A DNA stretch of 64,000 nucleotides, from the NCBI RefSeq assembly GCF_001411555.2, contig NC_049912.1:22143722-22207721 (forward strand), in the 5' to 3' direction. This stretch comes from Juglans regia. Its lineage: Eukaryota > Streptophyta > Magnoliopsida > Fagales > Juglandaceae. Position 1 is the first letter of the stretch; each line of letters begins with the position of its first letter. Below are positions 33,758 to 44,823 of this stretch, piece after piece. The notes under the pieces were generated by a model that saw only the letters and a program-made list of their open reading frames with translations, did no database searches and was not told the DNA's origin. The position numbers were made by a program, and so were the translations under genes.

Positions 33758-36700
33758 ATGTCTTTTCCGCGTAATTTCACCTCACAGGTAGGCACTACCA
33801 ATGATGACTATCGGTCCTCCTTCCGTAGGAACAACTTCGGCAACAACAACAGGAACAGAACCAGGAACTATTATAACAACAGAAATTATAGCAATATCAG
33901 TGACTTCTCTGGGAAAATTTGGCAGCATAATGACAATCTCAGCCATGCTAAGCCTGATCATTTCAGTCATGCTAATCCTGATGATTTAGGATTGCCATAT
34001 TTGAAAAGGAGAAAACTCTCATCTTGTGCTTGGGGAGGCAGTGGGAGACAGTACGTGCCACCTGGGGCATATAACTTGGCCCCTCCAACCTGCAATTATG
34101 CAGTCTCTCGGACAAGATCCCATGCAGAGGCCTCTATGTCCAGTAGCTGTAAACGTGACTGCTCACAATTGGAAGATGATGAACCGGTCTTCATGTCTAG
34201 GGATGAGATTGAGAGGTACTCCCCATCAAGAAAAGATGGTATTGATGCTCTTCGTGAAGCTCATTTGCGGTACTCATACTGCACTTTCCTTCATAATCTT
34301 GGACTGCGACTCGAGCTGTAAGCTCTTCTTTCCAAATTTGGTTTCAATTATGATGTTCACTTTCTCATTTACGTCATATGAACATTGTGTATTTAGTCTC
34401 AAATTAAGTTATAAAAGCCAGAAATTGTTTTATATTATTTTTGGTACGAAAGTTTGATTTAATTTTATGTGACATCCATCTTTCAGGCCCCAAACCACTA
34501 TTGGTACTGCTACGGTTCTGTGCCACCGGTTTTTTGTTCGACAATCACATGCTTCTTATGATAGATTTGTAAGTTCTTGTTTTTTTTTTTTTTTTGATAA
34601 GTATTTGTAAGTTCATGTTATGAGTAAAATTCCAGTGCATCTTTTAAAGTTTTGTGGATTTGATGACCAATAACTCAATAAGATCTTGGTAGGAAACTTG
34701 TTCTACTTTTGTGATCTGTAGCTGATGCTAAGATACCAATTCACTGAGTTTCCGGGTTAGGATCACATGAAAGAGTGTTGACAATTAGGAGGTTCTCCTT
34801 TGATTAGTTTGGATGTGGATTCTTCTAACTGATCGAAATTGAGTGGGTTCCTTCACCTTGGAATCAGTAGAGAGCATTGACTGAGGGAAGGAACCGAATA
34901 GTAGTACAGGAACGTACTCCTCTTCATAAATCAATAGGATCCTCCTGTTAAATTGTCCTTCCAATGTCAGAAATTATAATTTCTTGGAATCTGTGTTGTT
35001 TATTTTTTGTGTGGAAATTTTTCTTCAGTGGAAATAGTGCATATGATCTTGATCTGAGTTCTTGGTCATCCATATGTGATTTTTTTTTATAAGTGGTTAT
35101 TCATATGAGATTGAACATGTCATGTCAGTCCCTACTTCTTAACCGGAGAGGGGAGTAGATGTCTTATTGTCCATTGTTCGAGTTATTTACTGCTATACAA
35201 TGACATTTTCTTTGAAGTGCGATCTATCAATCTCATGGAAATCAAGTATTGATTTTGGTCTGGCTATGCTGCAGTTGATTGCTACTGCTGCTCTTTTTCT
35301 TGCTGCAAAGTCTGAGGAGACTCCGTGCCCTTTGAACAATGTGCTGAGAGTATCTTGTGAAATTACCCATAAGCAGGATTTTTCTTTCTTGTCCTATCTG
35401 CTTCCTGCTGTAAGTATATTTATTGAGGACAAAATTTGTTAGCATTTTAAGTGTGAATTCAAAGGACCGATATGTCTCTGTTTTAGCTTAACATTATATT
35501 ACATTGAAAGTGGTTTCCAATTGCTCAGGAAGTCTTAAATTTTGTAATGCACCCCATTGTAGGTGTTTGACACTCCTTATTTTAAAATAAGTGTCGTTTG
35601 TATAGTACATTTAGTTTCAAATTTAATGCATTATGTTTAAAGAATATCAGTTCCTACAACTGCATGTTTATTGTATTCCTTAATGTGCTTTTAAAACGGA
35701 TTTTTGTAATTAAAAATATTCTGCAACTTTTACTTATGTCAACATGATATGTACTGTGTAAACAGGACTGGTTTGAGCTGTATCGGGAACGAGTGATTGA
35801 GGCTGAGAATATGATACTGACTACTCTAAATTTTGAGCTAAATGTGCAACATCCATACGCTCCACTTACATCCGTTCTTAACAAACTAGGTCTTTCGCAA
35901 ACTGTTTTGGTCAATCTGGCATTAAACTTGGTCAGTGAAGGGTAAGTTTATTACTTCCAATATTTTTCATTTTCTTTAATTGCATGTTGTATTTTTAACT
36001 GGTGCAATGTATTTTGCATTGGCTGTTTCTTAAGTTTGGTACACCTTATTAGCTCACGTAGAACTTCACTTGAAGATTTGGCACCTTCAACCTGTAGGTC
36101 TTAGTCTGGCAATGATCTGACCTTGTATCTTTTGTTTGTGGTTTGGGCCTTCACATTATGGCAATTCTGTACCATTGCAACACAGTTTAGCTGAAAAAAT
36201 AGTGTAGGAAACAGAATTTTGACAGTGGGTCCTAGAAGAAGCTCAGCCATGTTGCAGACTTTTTGAGGTTCTGGTGGTTGTTCTGGCTGACAAGATGGCT
36301 ACACCAGTTTTCTTCCCTTCCTTGGGACAGTTCAAAATTGAGTTTTTCATGTGTCAATAATTTCTTTGAGCAACTACTCTGTAGTTATTCTGGTATGGGA
36401 TATTGATACTTTTGACATGCATATAATTGCAGGATCTGCACAAGATTAGCGTGCTCACATGTATGATTTTCTTAGCGGGCCGGTTGATATGCTGTTCATG
36501 GAAAGTTTTGTTTTACATCTGAAGTTGAACTGCTGATGGGTGTTGATTTCATCACGAAAACACCCCATGACCTTGGTCGTTGGCTATTAAAGATAGCCAC
36601 AGGACCTGCAAAGCCAGTTTGCTGTACTATAAATTGTTTAAGTCCTCCCACACTTCCTCTGAATCTGTTTGGAATGGGTCCTCTAGACTTGCACAAACTT

Positions 36701-39700
36701 ATGATTTGTGAGATATGGCAAGTTGCACTTGCTGTCCATTTGCTGACCTGGAGGTCAACCATTGACTAGGCAAGGATTTGCTTACCTTCTTGGAGAGTAT
36801 TCTTTTTCTTTGTTGCCTATGAGTTTTCTTACCACCTGGGTGAGGGTATTTTCAGTTAGCTAGGGGATTTTTGGGTTTAGCAGACAAGTTGCCAAGTTGT
36901 TTTTGTCTGCCGTGAAAGTTTGAAACATCGGTTTAAGTTTGCCTTTTTTCTCCAACTAGTTTGGATTTTTTTTAAAACTCATCTCATGCATTATTTTTAA
37001 CCATTATCACTTTGTACCGTAAATGATCTTCTCTAAATATAAATGAACATAAATTTGATTTCAGTTTTATCCAAGTATTATCAAGTGAAAACCTTACTGC
37101 TACAGTTTCGGTTCAAGTAGAAGTCTTACATCTGATGTATTTTTTCACCTGGTTGTGTGGTGTTCGGGACTGACTTGTTTCCTATTGTTTAAGTACTCTT
37201 GCTGATGAAAAAAGTGGCAGACACCAGAATATGCTTTAGTACCACTCACTTGGGATGGATAGGTGCTTACCAATTAAAAAAAAAAATTGGGATGTATAGG
37301 TGCTGAAAAGACTAGCCAATGCAATAGGCATGAAAAGGGAAATTGGAATGAAAACTGCTTAAAATCATTTAATTTGATGTGTGGCAAGCCTTACCTTCTT
37401 CTGTATTTATTTCGTTAATAATTTTTTATAATTTGCGGAATATCGTAGATTGAGTATTGGAAGGTGGTAAATGAGCTCTCACATTACTTGGAATGGAGTA
37501 GTTCTTGCTATTTATAATGATTCCAAGGGACTTCAATCTCCTCTCTTTTTTTTCTTTTTTTTCTTCTTCCTTCTTTTTTCTTCTTTTGTTCTTCTCCCAA
37601 GCCACATCTGTATGAACGAAAGAAGAGGAGGAAGAAGGAAATAAGGAAAAAAAAAGATTTAGGCAGCGGCTGAAAGAAGAAAACAAGAAGAAAAGAAGAG
37701 GAAGAAAAATAAAAGAAGAGAAAAAAAAGAATGAAAGAAAAGAAAGAAGAAGAGAAGAAGTGGGTGAAAGAAAAGAAAGAAGAAAAGAAGAAGCAGGTGA
37801 AAGAAAAGAAAGAAGAAAAGAAGACACTCGAAAGTGTGGGAGGCAGCAGTAAGCGATTAGGGTTTAGAACAAATATGTATATATATATATATATGTAGGG
37901 TTATATGGGCAAGCGGGTTTTAACCTGACAGCCACCCACTTGTTTTAAGTAATGTTATGAATCTATTCACCCATCCGCCTGCCCGGCCTGATGGGTGGGC
38001 GGAAAATCTGCCTTTACCCTTATGGGCAGGTGGATTAGCCTGGGCGGGCTGCTGGACGGCCCGCGATGTCTAGCCCTAACTATATCTAAAGAACATGTTA
38101 CATACACTCAATGTACATGATTTATATTTGATATCTTAATGCTAAAATATCAATGAAATATATGTAAGATATTAGATAATATCAATCACTTCATGTTGCT
38201 AAACTATACTTTTCTAATTCTCAGAAATCTTATGATAAATTTCATCATTATTGTCATATTTTTATTTGTTAATGTTGTTACTTTTCTATAACTGCTGCCT
38301 TTTTTGTTGCTATTTTACTTTATGGGGAATCATTTTTTATAAATGACTCGATAAGTTTTTGAAGTCGTCAATATTGGAAATTAAATAAATAATGCTTTTT
38401 TTTAATATATTGCCAACATTATTATTAATGTGCTCTTGATGTTTTGGACTCGCAAAAACATTTGTTTTTTTAATATAATTTTCAATGTTATAATGATTTC
38501 AATTATTGACACTATAACCTCTAGGGTTGGCTCAAGTGGTGAAGGCCTTGGTCTTGGTGGTATGCTCCCTTCAGGTCTAAGGTTTAAATCCTATTGGGTG
38601 CAAACGATTTTTAGGGGACATCGGACTGGGGGAACTTCCCCTTGAATTATCCAATGTGCACTTGCGGGAAACTCCTTGCCGAGGGTCTATGCACCTCCGG
38701 GATTAGTCGGGACTTTGTTCTTGGACACCGAGTGCCAATAAAAGAAAAAAAATATAATTGACACTGTTATTATTGTTGTTATTGTTGCTATTTTATGCTA
38801 TTACTATTGTTATTAATATTATAATTATGACTATTAGTACATAATAATTAAGGAAAATTACACTGTCCATGCTGCGACTAACATACATTTTACAATGTGC
38901 ATCCAAAAGTGTCAAAATAGATACATTAACTACCAAAAAGTTAGAATGTGCATCCTTGATTTCTCTCTGACCGTAAGATTGATTCTCGTAACTTATATTT
39001 CATCACTTTTAATGGTTGGACAAGGATGCTATTTGACAGAAAGTGGTAGTTGAAGGTGCAGTTTGCCAATTTTCACAGTTTAGGGTGCACGCTACAAAGG
39101 TGTATTGGTTTTAGAGGGTGGAAAGTGATTTTTACTACTGCTACCACTGAAATTATTTAATGGTACATTACTATCACAATGTCACCTCCTCTTCTCCTTT
39201 CTTAAAATTTTCATATCTGTGAAGGCTTACAATTTGAAGGAGTTGAATGTCCCGATATTTAATCATCCATACGTTTTTCAAACTGAGACACAATATTTTT
39301 AGGCTTGACTATAATATGTCAAGGGATTCTCATTCCGATGTTGGGGTGTTTATCATCTCTTAAAAAACCATTTAAGTTGTTTAGTCAGTGTTGTAACTTC
39401 AAAATGTTTTCCAATTTTCCCTCAACACCCCCCTGGGTGGCCCACCCAGGAACTGAAAAGGGAAATGAAATCACTGTAGAACTTCTTTTAATTTTGTCCC
39501 TGGTCACATGAAGTTGCATTTCAAAATGTTGATCAATTTTTACTCAATTTCCCACTCCTTTTGTCTGTCCAAACTCTTCTATCGATTTCATTTTATGCAC
39601 GTGTATTATCTGTTGATTCTGTTGGGTCTTTACCAATGCAGTTTAGTTTTTGCATTGACATTCAAAAAAAAAAAAAAAAAGAGAGACTTGTGAAGAAACC

Positions 39701-41508
39701 TCTCTACTTTTCAAGTTGGTGTTAAGATTTTTAGAGAAGATCCACTCCCACATAGTCTTCCGGAAGGTAACTTTTGTACATGCCTTTTTTCACCTTGTCT
39801 CTCTCCACATGCAACAAAAGCCCTTGTAACTGTCTACAAAATCAACTATAATTGAAAACCATGGTTCTCAATTATGTTGATCAATTTTCCCTAAAAGAAT
39901 TCCCCCCCGCTCCAATCAGGAGCCGAAAAAGAAAAGAAATCATCTAAGAACATTTTTTAATTTTCTCCCTGGTCACATGTATGTTGTGTTTCAAAATGTG
40001 GATCAATTTTGTCCTCAATTTCCCCTTGTTTCAGTCTGTCCAAATTCTTCTACCGATTTCATCATGTATACACATGCATTATCTGTTGATTCTGTGGGGT
40101 CTTTACCATTGCAGCTTATTTTTTGGGTTGAAGAGTTAATATGAAGAAACCTTACTACTTTTAAGTTGGTATCTAAACTTTTAGAGAAGACTCCCTCACA
40201 CAGTCTTCCTGAAGGTAACTCTTGCACATGCCTTTTCTCTATCCTTATCTCTCCTCACATGTTACAAACACCCTTGTCTACAAAAGCAACTACAGTTGCT
40301 GTTGCATGTACCGCAGCAATCTTTTGTTCTTTTTCTAAAAGGTCATCAACAGGCCTTGCTATACATCTATTATTTTTACAGATTGCTTCAACATATTTGT
40401 TTGTTAAATAAAAAAGATACATAGAACTTGTGCCTAATGTTTTAATCAATTTGATATAAATGATGCTTCTTTTGTTATATTATGCCTGCAATACTCCCTC
40501 CAATAGAAGATTTTGGGTGGTATTCTATAGTTGTTGTTAAATGTATGCTCTATTAGCATGAAAGCATGCGTGTCAACCAGCCTGTCCAGAAGCGGAGGAT
40601 GTTGGTATTTGCTTTCTTGTTTGAATTGCATGTCTCTGGAATTAAAAGCCCGCAGCAGAATTGTTCCTGGGAGTTTGTTGTGTTCACTAGATGAGTACAA
40701 CTTGTATGTTATAGTTTTGGTACTCTATCAGCAGTCCTGCAGAGATTCTTGGATACTATTCTACCTGCGTTGCTGCATTTTTAGTTGGTAAGGAAAATAA
40801 CTTTGACTTGAAACTAATTGCTAATTACATTGTCTTATTTTTTTAGCTTTTTCGATAGATAACTGTTATATATTTGTAGCTGACATAATTTTGGCAATGT
40901 GGAAATGTATGTTTCATTGTTCGAGGGAATGAATGTTCTTTTGTGTTGCCTCGGATGGTTGGTTTGACTATTCATGTCTCTTCATGTTCTGATTTATGGT
41001 GGTTGTGCTGCTGCTTTTCTATCACCTTCTAAAGTCGAACGATTTTTGTTGTTGTAGGCTTCGAAGCTCGCTGTGGCTTCAATTCAAACCTCATCATATT
41101 GCTGCTGGAGCTGTCTACCTTGCTGCTAAGTTTCTGAATTTAGATCTTACTTCTTATCAAAATATCTGGCTGGAGTTCAAAGCAACACCATCAATTATTC
41201 AAGGTATTAGCATTCTAGTAATTGTTTTCAGACTTGTGTTCGATGTTCTCTCTTATGGACATGCGGTTGGGCGACCTTCAACCATCTTATCTACCAAACT
41301 AAGATTACCATGGCTGCATTTAATCTCCATGAACTTGACTGCTTGCTAGCATGCTACTCTCTACAATCTCTGACTGATACTGAAGTTAATCGGCACATTA
41401 AATATATGTGACAACATTAAAAGCTAATTTGGATGAAAACTTATAGTTAGCGTTATCATGCTTGCGTGATGCACAGATGTGTCGCAGCAGTTGATGGAGC
41501 TCTTCTGA
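33758..41508 (+). CDS. T-type cyclin, CYCT1;3-like (376 aa, 6 exons)
   Basis: Coding exons: 33758-34317, 34487-34568, 35275-35409, 35766-35941, 41058-41203, 41477-41508 (1131 nt, in frame). T cyclins partner CDK9/CDKC in P-TEFb, the kinase that phosphorylates the RNA polymerase II tail and releases elongation in the nucleus. The first exon encodes an Asn/Arg/Tyr-rich tail ([19 protein letters not shown]), then [20 protein letters not shown], where the cyclin box starts. The N-terminal box continues through [40 protein letters not shown] and [20 protein letters not shown]. The second cyclin fold has [12 protein letters not shown] and [19 protein letters not shown]. It ends [10 protein letters not shown] soon after the fold, so it is a short form without the long tail of CYCT1;4/1;5. 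Arabidopsis CYCT1;3 is of similar short design. The 5.1-kb intron 35942-41057 holds a SINE, a hAT end, a micro-insertion and a duplication. Confidence 0.9.
34565..34614 (-). mobile_element. Micro retroposon-tail insertion at a splice donor
   Basis: A direct repeat ATTTGTAAGTTC (34565-34576 and 34603-34614) flanks a 26-bp insert (34577-34602) made of a T run and GATAAGT. On the minus strand this reads ACTTATC followed by poly(A), the 3' tail of a LINE-like element. The duplicated target includes the cyclin exon donor TTT|GTAAGT, so a second copy of the donor stands at 34607. Confidence 0.75.
35071..35111 (-). mobile_element. Micro retroposon-tail insertion in a cyclin intron
   Basis: CATATGTGAT (35071-35080) and CATATGAGAT (35102-35111) flank 21 bp containing T8 and ATAAGTGG. 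The minus strand reads CCACTTATAAAAAAAA. Confidence 0.6.
37250..37304 (+). mobile_element. Micro retroposon-tail insertion in the long cyclin intron
   Basis: TTGGGATGGATAGGTGCT and TTGGGATGTATAGGTGCT (18 bp, one difference) flank the 19-bp insert TACCAATTAAAAAAAAAAA. Confidence 0.7.
37540..37835. repeat. Polypyrimidine block followed by polypurine block
   Basis: 37540-37600 is almost pure C/T; 37615-37835 is almost pure G/A with GAAAGAAGAAAAGAAG units. The two can pair as an inverted repeat. The minus-strand 133-aa frame (Ser/Phe/Leu-rich) is an artefact of this composition. Confidence 0.85.
37858..38078. mobile_element. hAT-like end fragment
   Basis: After a (TA)n run come GGGCAAGCGGGTTTTAACC, CATCCGCCTGCCCGGCCTG, GTGGGCGG, TGGGCGGGCTGC and a terminal ATGTCTAGCCCTA. 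This resembles the right end of a non-autonomous hAT (compare ATAGCCCTA of the Pack-hAT at 29472). No left end or target duplication was found, so it is a fragment at best. Confidence 0.45.
38519..38756 (+). mobile_element. tRNA-derived SINE in the cyclin intron
   Basis: Pol III promoter boxes are visible: box A-like TTGGCTCAAGTGG (about 38526) and box B-like AGGTTTAAATCCTA (about 38580). The body continues with GGGACATCGGACTGGGGGAA and CGGGAAACTCCTTGCCGAGG, then an A-rich tail (AAAAGAAAAAAAA). ATTGACACTATAA before it (about 38505) and ATTGACACTGTTA after it (38757) look like an aged target duplication. Sense orientation relative to the host gene. Confidence 0.8.
39420..39790 (+). repeat. Direct duplication, copy A
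   Basis: Copy A of a diverged duplication at an offset of about 470 bp (copy B 39890-40260). Shared blocks include CCCTGGTCACATG, TTTCAAAATGTTGATCAATT, ATTATCTGTTGATTCTGTTG and GTCTTCCGGAAGGTAACT. A poly(A) run at 39664 is only in this copy. Confidence 0.75.
39890..40260 (+). repeat. Direct duplication, copy B
   Basis: Matches copy A in the same order: CCCTGGTCACATG, TTTCAAAATGTGGATCAATT, ATTATCTGTTGATTCTGTGG, GTCTTCCTGAAGGTAACT. No protein-coding content is recognised in either copy. Confidence 0.75.
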
Positions 41509-41977
41509 GAAGGCTAGCAGAATACAAGTTGCAGGCTGCATGTGACGGGTGCTCTCCAGGTTTTGTAGGTAAATATTCTTGTAATTTGGGTCATTTGATT
41601 TGTGAAATGATGATAACAACAGTCGGCAGTATAGTTTAGGTTTTAGTGTAAGAGATCGACAGAAAAACAAAGAGCAGAATGCAAAATTAGAGATGAACTA
41701 TGTGTTTGGGGGTCTGGTTCTAATACTACTACACATCATTCAAATGAGTTAAAAAAAAAAAAGATTCCTCTAAGTATTCCCCAAAGAGCTTTGCTACACA
41801 ACCTCCACCACACTCCACACTCCACACTTTTTAAAATTTTTTAAATTTTTAAAAAAAGATGACGATCGTGTCACGGATATCTGCAAGGACCTCATTTTTA
41901 AGAGGATCAATGTACGTGACGTGCGATCTTGCCACTTGCTGGTTGTGTTGTTGAACACATAAACCGGAGTTGATCTA
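41509..41977. other. Cyclin gene 3' region
   Basis: Probable 3' UTR and downstream DNA; an A12 tract at 41750-41762. No gene seen. Confidence 0.4.
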
Positions 41978-42182
41978 AGGTCTCGTTTGTTTTTAGAAAA
42001 TTTTTTAATTCATATCATTTAATTATTATAATTTTTTTAAATTATCATATGAAATAAAATAAACAATTTAATTTTTTTAAATCTCAAAATAAAAATAATA
42101 TTAAAAATATATTTTTTAATAATTTTTTATTTAATTTTTTACTTTAATATTAATTTAATTCATTTTACAAATGAGGCACTAA
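41978..42182 (+). mobile_element. Tourist-like MITE, copy 10
   Basis: CTAAGGTCTCGTTTGTTTTT at the left, AAATGAGGCACTAAGG at the right; TAA adjoins both ends. Core AATTTAATTTTTTTAAATCT and ATTAAAAATATATTTTTTAA. Confidence 0.72.
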
Positions 42183-44823
42183 GGTGGGGCCAAAAGAGCC
42201 TTTCCTAAAGAATTTGAATAAACCAAGGCCGATTTGTTTTGTGTAATACTTTCCTGTACAAATTTTATCCTCGTTAACCCAAAAATCTTCCTAGCCCCAA
42301 AGAAAGAAGACAACAAATGAGATCCTGGTGTAAGGGGGTTCTTTGCTGTTTTCCATGGATTCCCTGTCGGTTAAGGTAACTTTGCGACGTGGGCGAGCCA
42401 ATTCCGCATGACTAGCTGATACGATCTGACCCGGTTTCAATCTATGCAATCCTTTGTAACGGGCCTTGCCTTGATGATTGTGATCACAACCAGCGGATTT
42501 ATTGTCTTTTTATTTTCATAATTTTTTGCTGTTATAAATTATGTATTGGTAGATAAATAGAAAGTAAACGGACATTTGACGTCATTTTAGAAGATGGACG
42601 GAGGATAACAATTGATTTGAATTTTCAACTCATCTCATTATTATTTATTACTATTCATTAACTTTAACTTATAAATTTTATTACTATTCATAATTCATTT
42701 TACTATTATTCATAATTCATCTCAACTTATTTTCGAATCTAAACGATAATTTTTAAAAATGATTGAAAGATGAAAAGGAATGAATTTTTTAATTTATTTA
42801 TTTTTATAATTAATGTGTTTTATGTATTTTTTTCAACTACATCGTGATCTTTCGAATTGGTGAAGACTCGAAAGGAAAAATAGCAAAGTGGAAAAAGACA
42901 GATTCGATTCAAGCCGAATGAATTATTTCGCCTAAAAAGATCAAGGGCCTACCACCGCCAACTTCAACCCTAATAAATTAGATCCCTTATCTAATAAGAG
43001 TACTAGCATAGATGCTGTCCTTATCTAAATTATAGGGAAAAAATATGAAGAGGGAAGAAAAGTGGGCTATATCCGGTTTCCTATACCAACTTTTTATTTA
43101 TTTATTTATTCCAAATTTAATAATACATTTAAATATATTTATTATTCTTACTCTTTTTTCAAAATTAGAAACAATATCATAAAAATCAAATTTTCTTATT
43201 TTTGTTAATGTGAGGCTGATTATATTTTTACATCTTACAATAATATTAAATAAAATCATTTTTACTAAACATTTAACTCATTTTATTAACAAACACACAT
43301 TTTTACAGTGTTATTTACGATTTCAATTCTCTACTAATTTTAAAATTTAACCATAACAAAATATTATCATTGGAAAAAGTGAATTTCAACAAAAAAATTA
43401 TATTATTCTTAAAAACATAATAATTTTGAAAATATTATCATACCTGCAAAAGGATAATTTAAATTTTGGTTTAAAATATTTGTTAGAGAGTAATATTTCA
43501 AAAAGAAGAAAAAAAAAAAAGATAAAGGAGCGAGTAGTTAATATTGTAAAATGAAGTAAAAAAAAATAGAGAGAATAGGGGATGTACTTGCTCAACCGAA
43601 TGAATATGCTCTAAAAAGTCAAATTTGAGCATTTGTGCTTGGAGGAGACAATTGAAACTTCAAACATATTAAAAATAAGACGAAAATAAAATATTGAAAG
43701 CAGAGGAGATTTGGAGACTGTTTTCAATGTGGGGGAATTGTTCAACATCAAAGAATGGGTATTATTAACTATGAGTAATATTAGACGTAGTTGTAAGGTT
43801 TACAAGTCTCACAAATATTTAAAAAATAAAAAATTTATTTTAAGATTTATTTTTTATACACTCAATACATCGCTGATGTAAAAGTTTTTTACGTCAATTA
43901 TACTAAAAAATGATCGATATTTTGAATTTGATAAAATTATAATCAGTCTTACTATAAGTGGTGTGTTAATACACTTATTTATATATAGTAAAACTCAATA
44001 GAATAGAACTTGGATGCTCAGAACTTTATAAATAATTTTTTATATATTACTCAAAGTTGTAACGTAAATTTAGCATTCACACATGGAGATCATGAAACTT
44101 GCGTGCCAAAAATCATCATCGTCGCTAGCTGCTGTTCATAGTTGACCATCTCTTCAAGCCAGCCATCAAGATCTGTAACCCAGCAAACTACTTTTATTTT
44201 GATAATATCTCTATTACCCCCAGCTTTATTATATTAAAAAAAATAAATAAAGGTTTTATTCTTAATATTCTTAACGTAATATCTTTGAATTATGTGAGAA
44301 TAGTAAATATAGTAAGTTATTTATAATTAATCTTCTTAATAATTAATGGATTGATTTGTTGGGGTCGGGATGGTACGAGCATGAAGAAAAATCAAAATTG
44401 AGTTATTGAAGCTTGTACGTTCATCCGGAAAAGGATAGACAATCACAACAGCATAAAGCGCCCGCACACCAGCGAATTTTACTGGGGAGAGAGAGACACG
44501 GACTCCAATCCAAAACAGCAGCAGAAGCACCACCCGTGACGCGTGTGTTTATATATTTATCTATATACAATAATAATAAATAGGTAATCATCGCAAACAT
44601 GGAGGATACCAGCATATGTTGATCGTAAGCGTCGTCATCAGAGAGTAATCAGCGAATTCGTTCTTATCAGGATTGTTGTTATTCGTTTAATGCGTTTCAT
44701 CATAATCCCGCGAACCAAACAGAAGTTTGCACGTCGAACTGCCGTTGCATGACCTCGGACCGAGCCGCATAAACTTTCGTCCTTCGCATTTAAGGATAAT
44801 AACCATATATTAAAGAAGTTGCC
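42183..44823. other. Intergenic 2.6 kb upstream of LACS6
   Basis: AT-rich, without coding signal. 42613-42752 holds an ACTCATCTC...ATTACTATTCAT...TCATCTCAACTT repeat related in style to the MITEs. 44540-44560 has TATATATTTATC, and GC-richer DNA near 44400-44530 may be promoter-proximal. The minus-strand frames around 44336-44913 have no recognisable content. Confidence 0.4.

Noticed and set aside
37426..37827. 133-aa minus-strand frame rich in Ser, Phe and Leu
   Set aside because: Pure consequence of the polypurine tract inside a cyclin intron.
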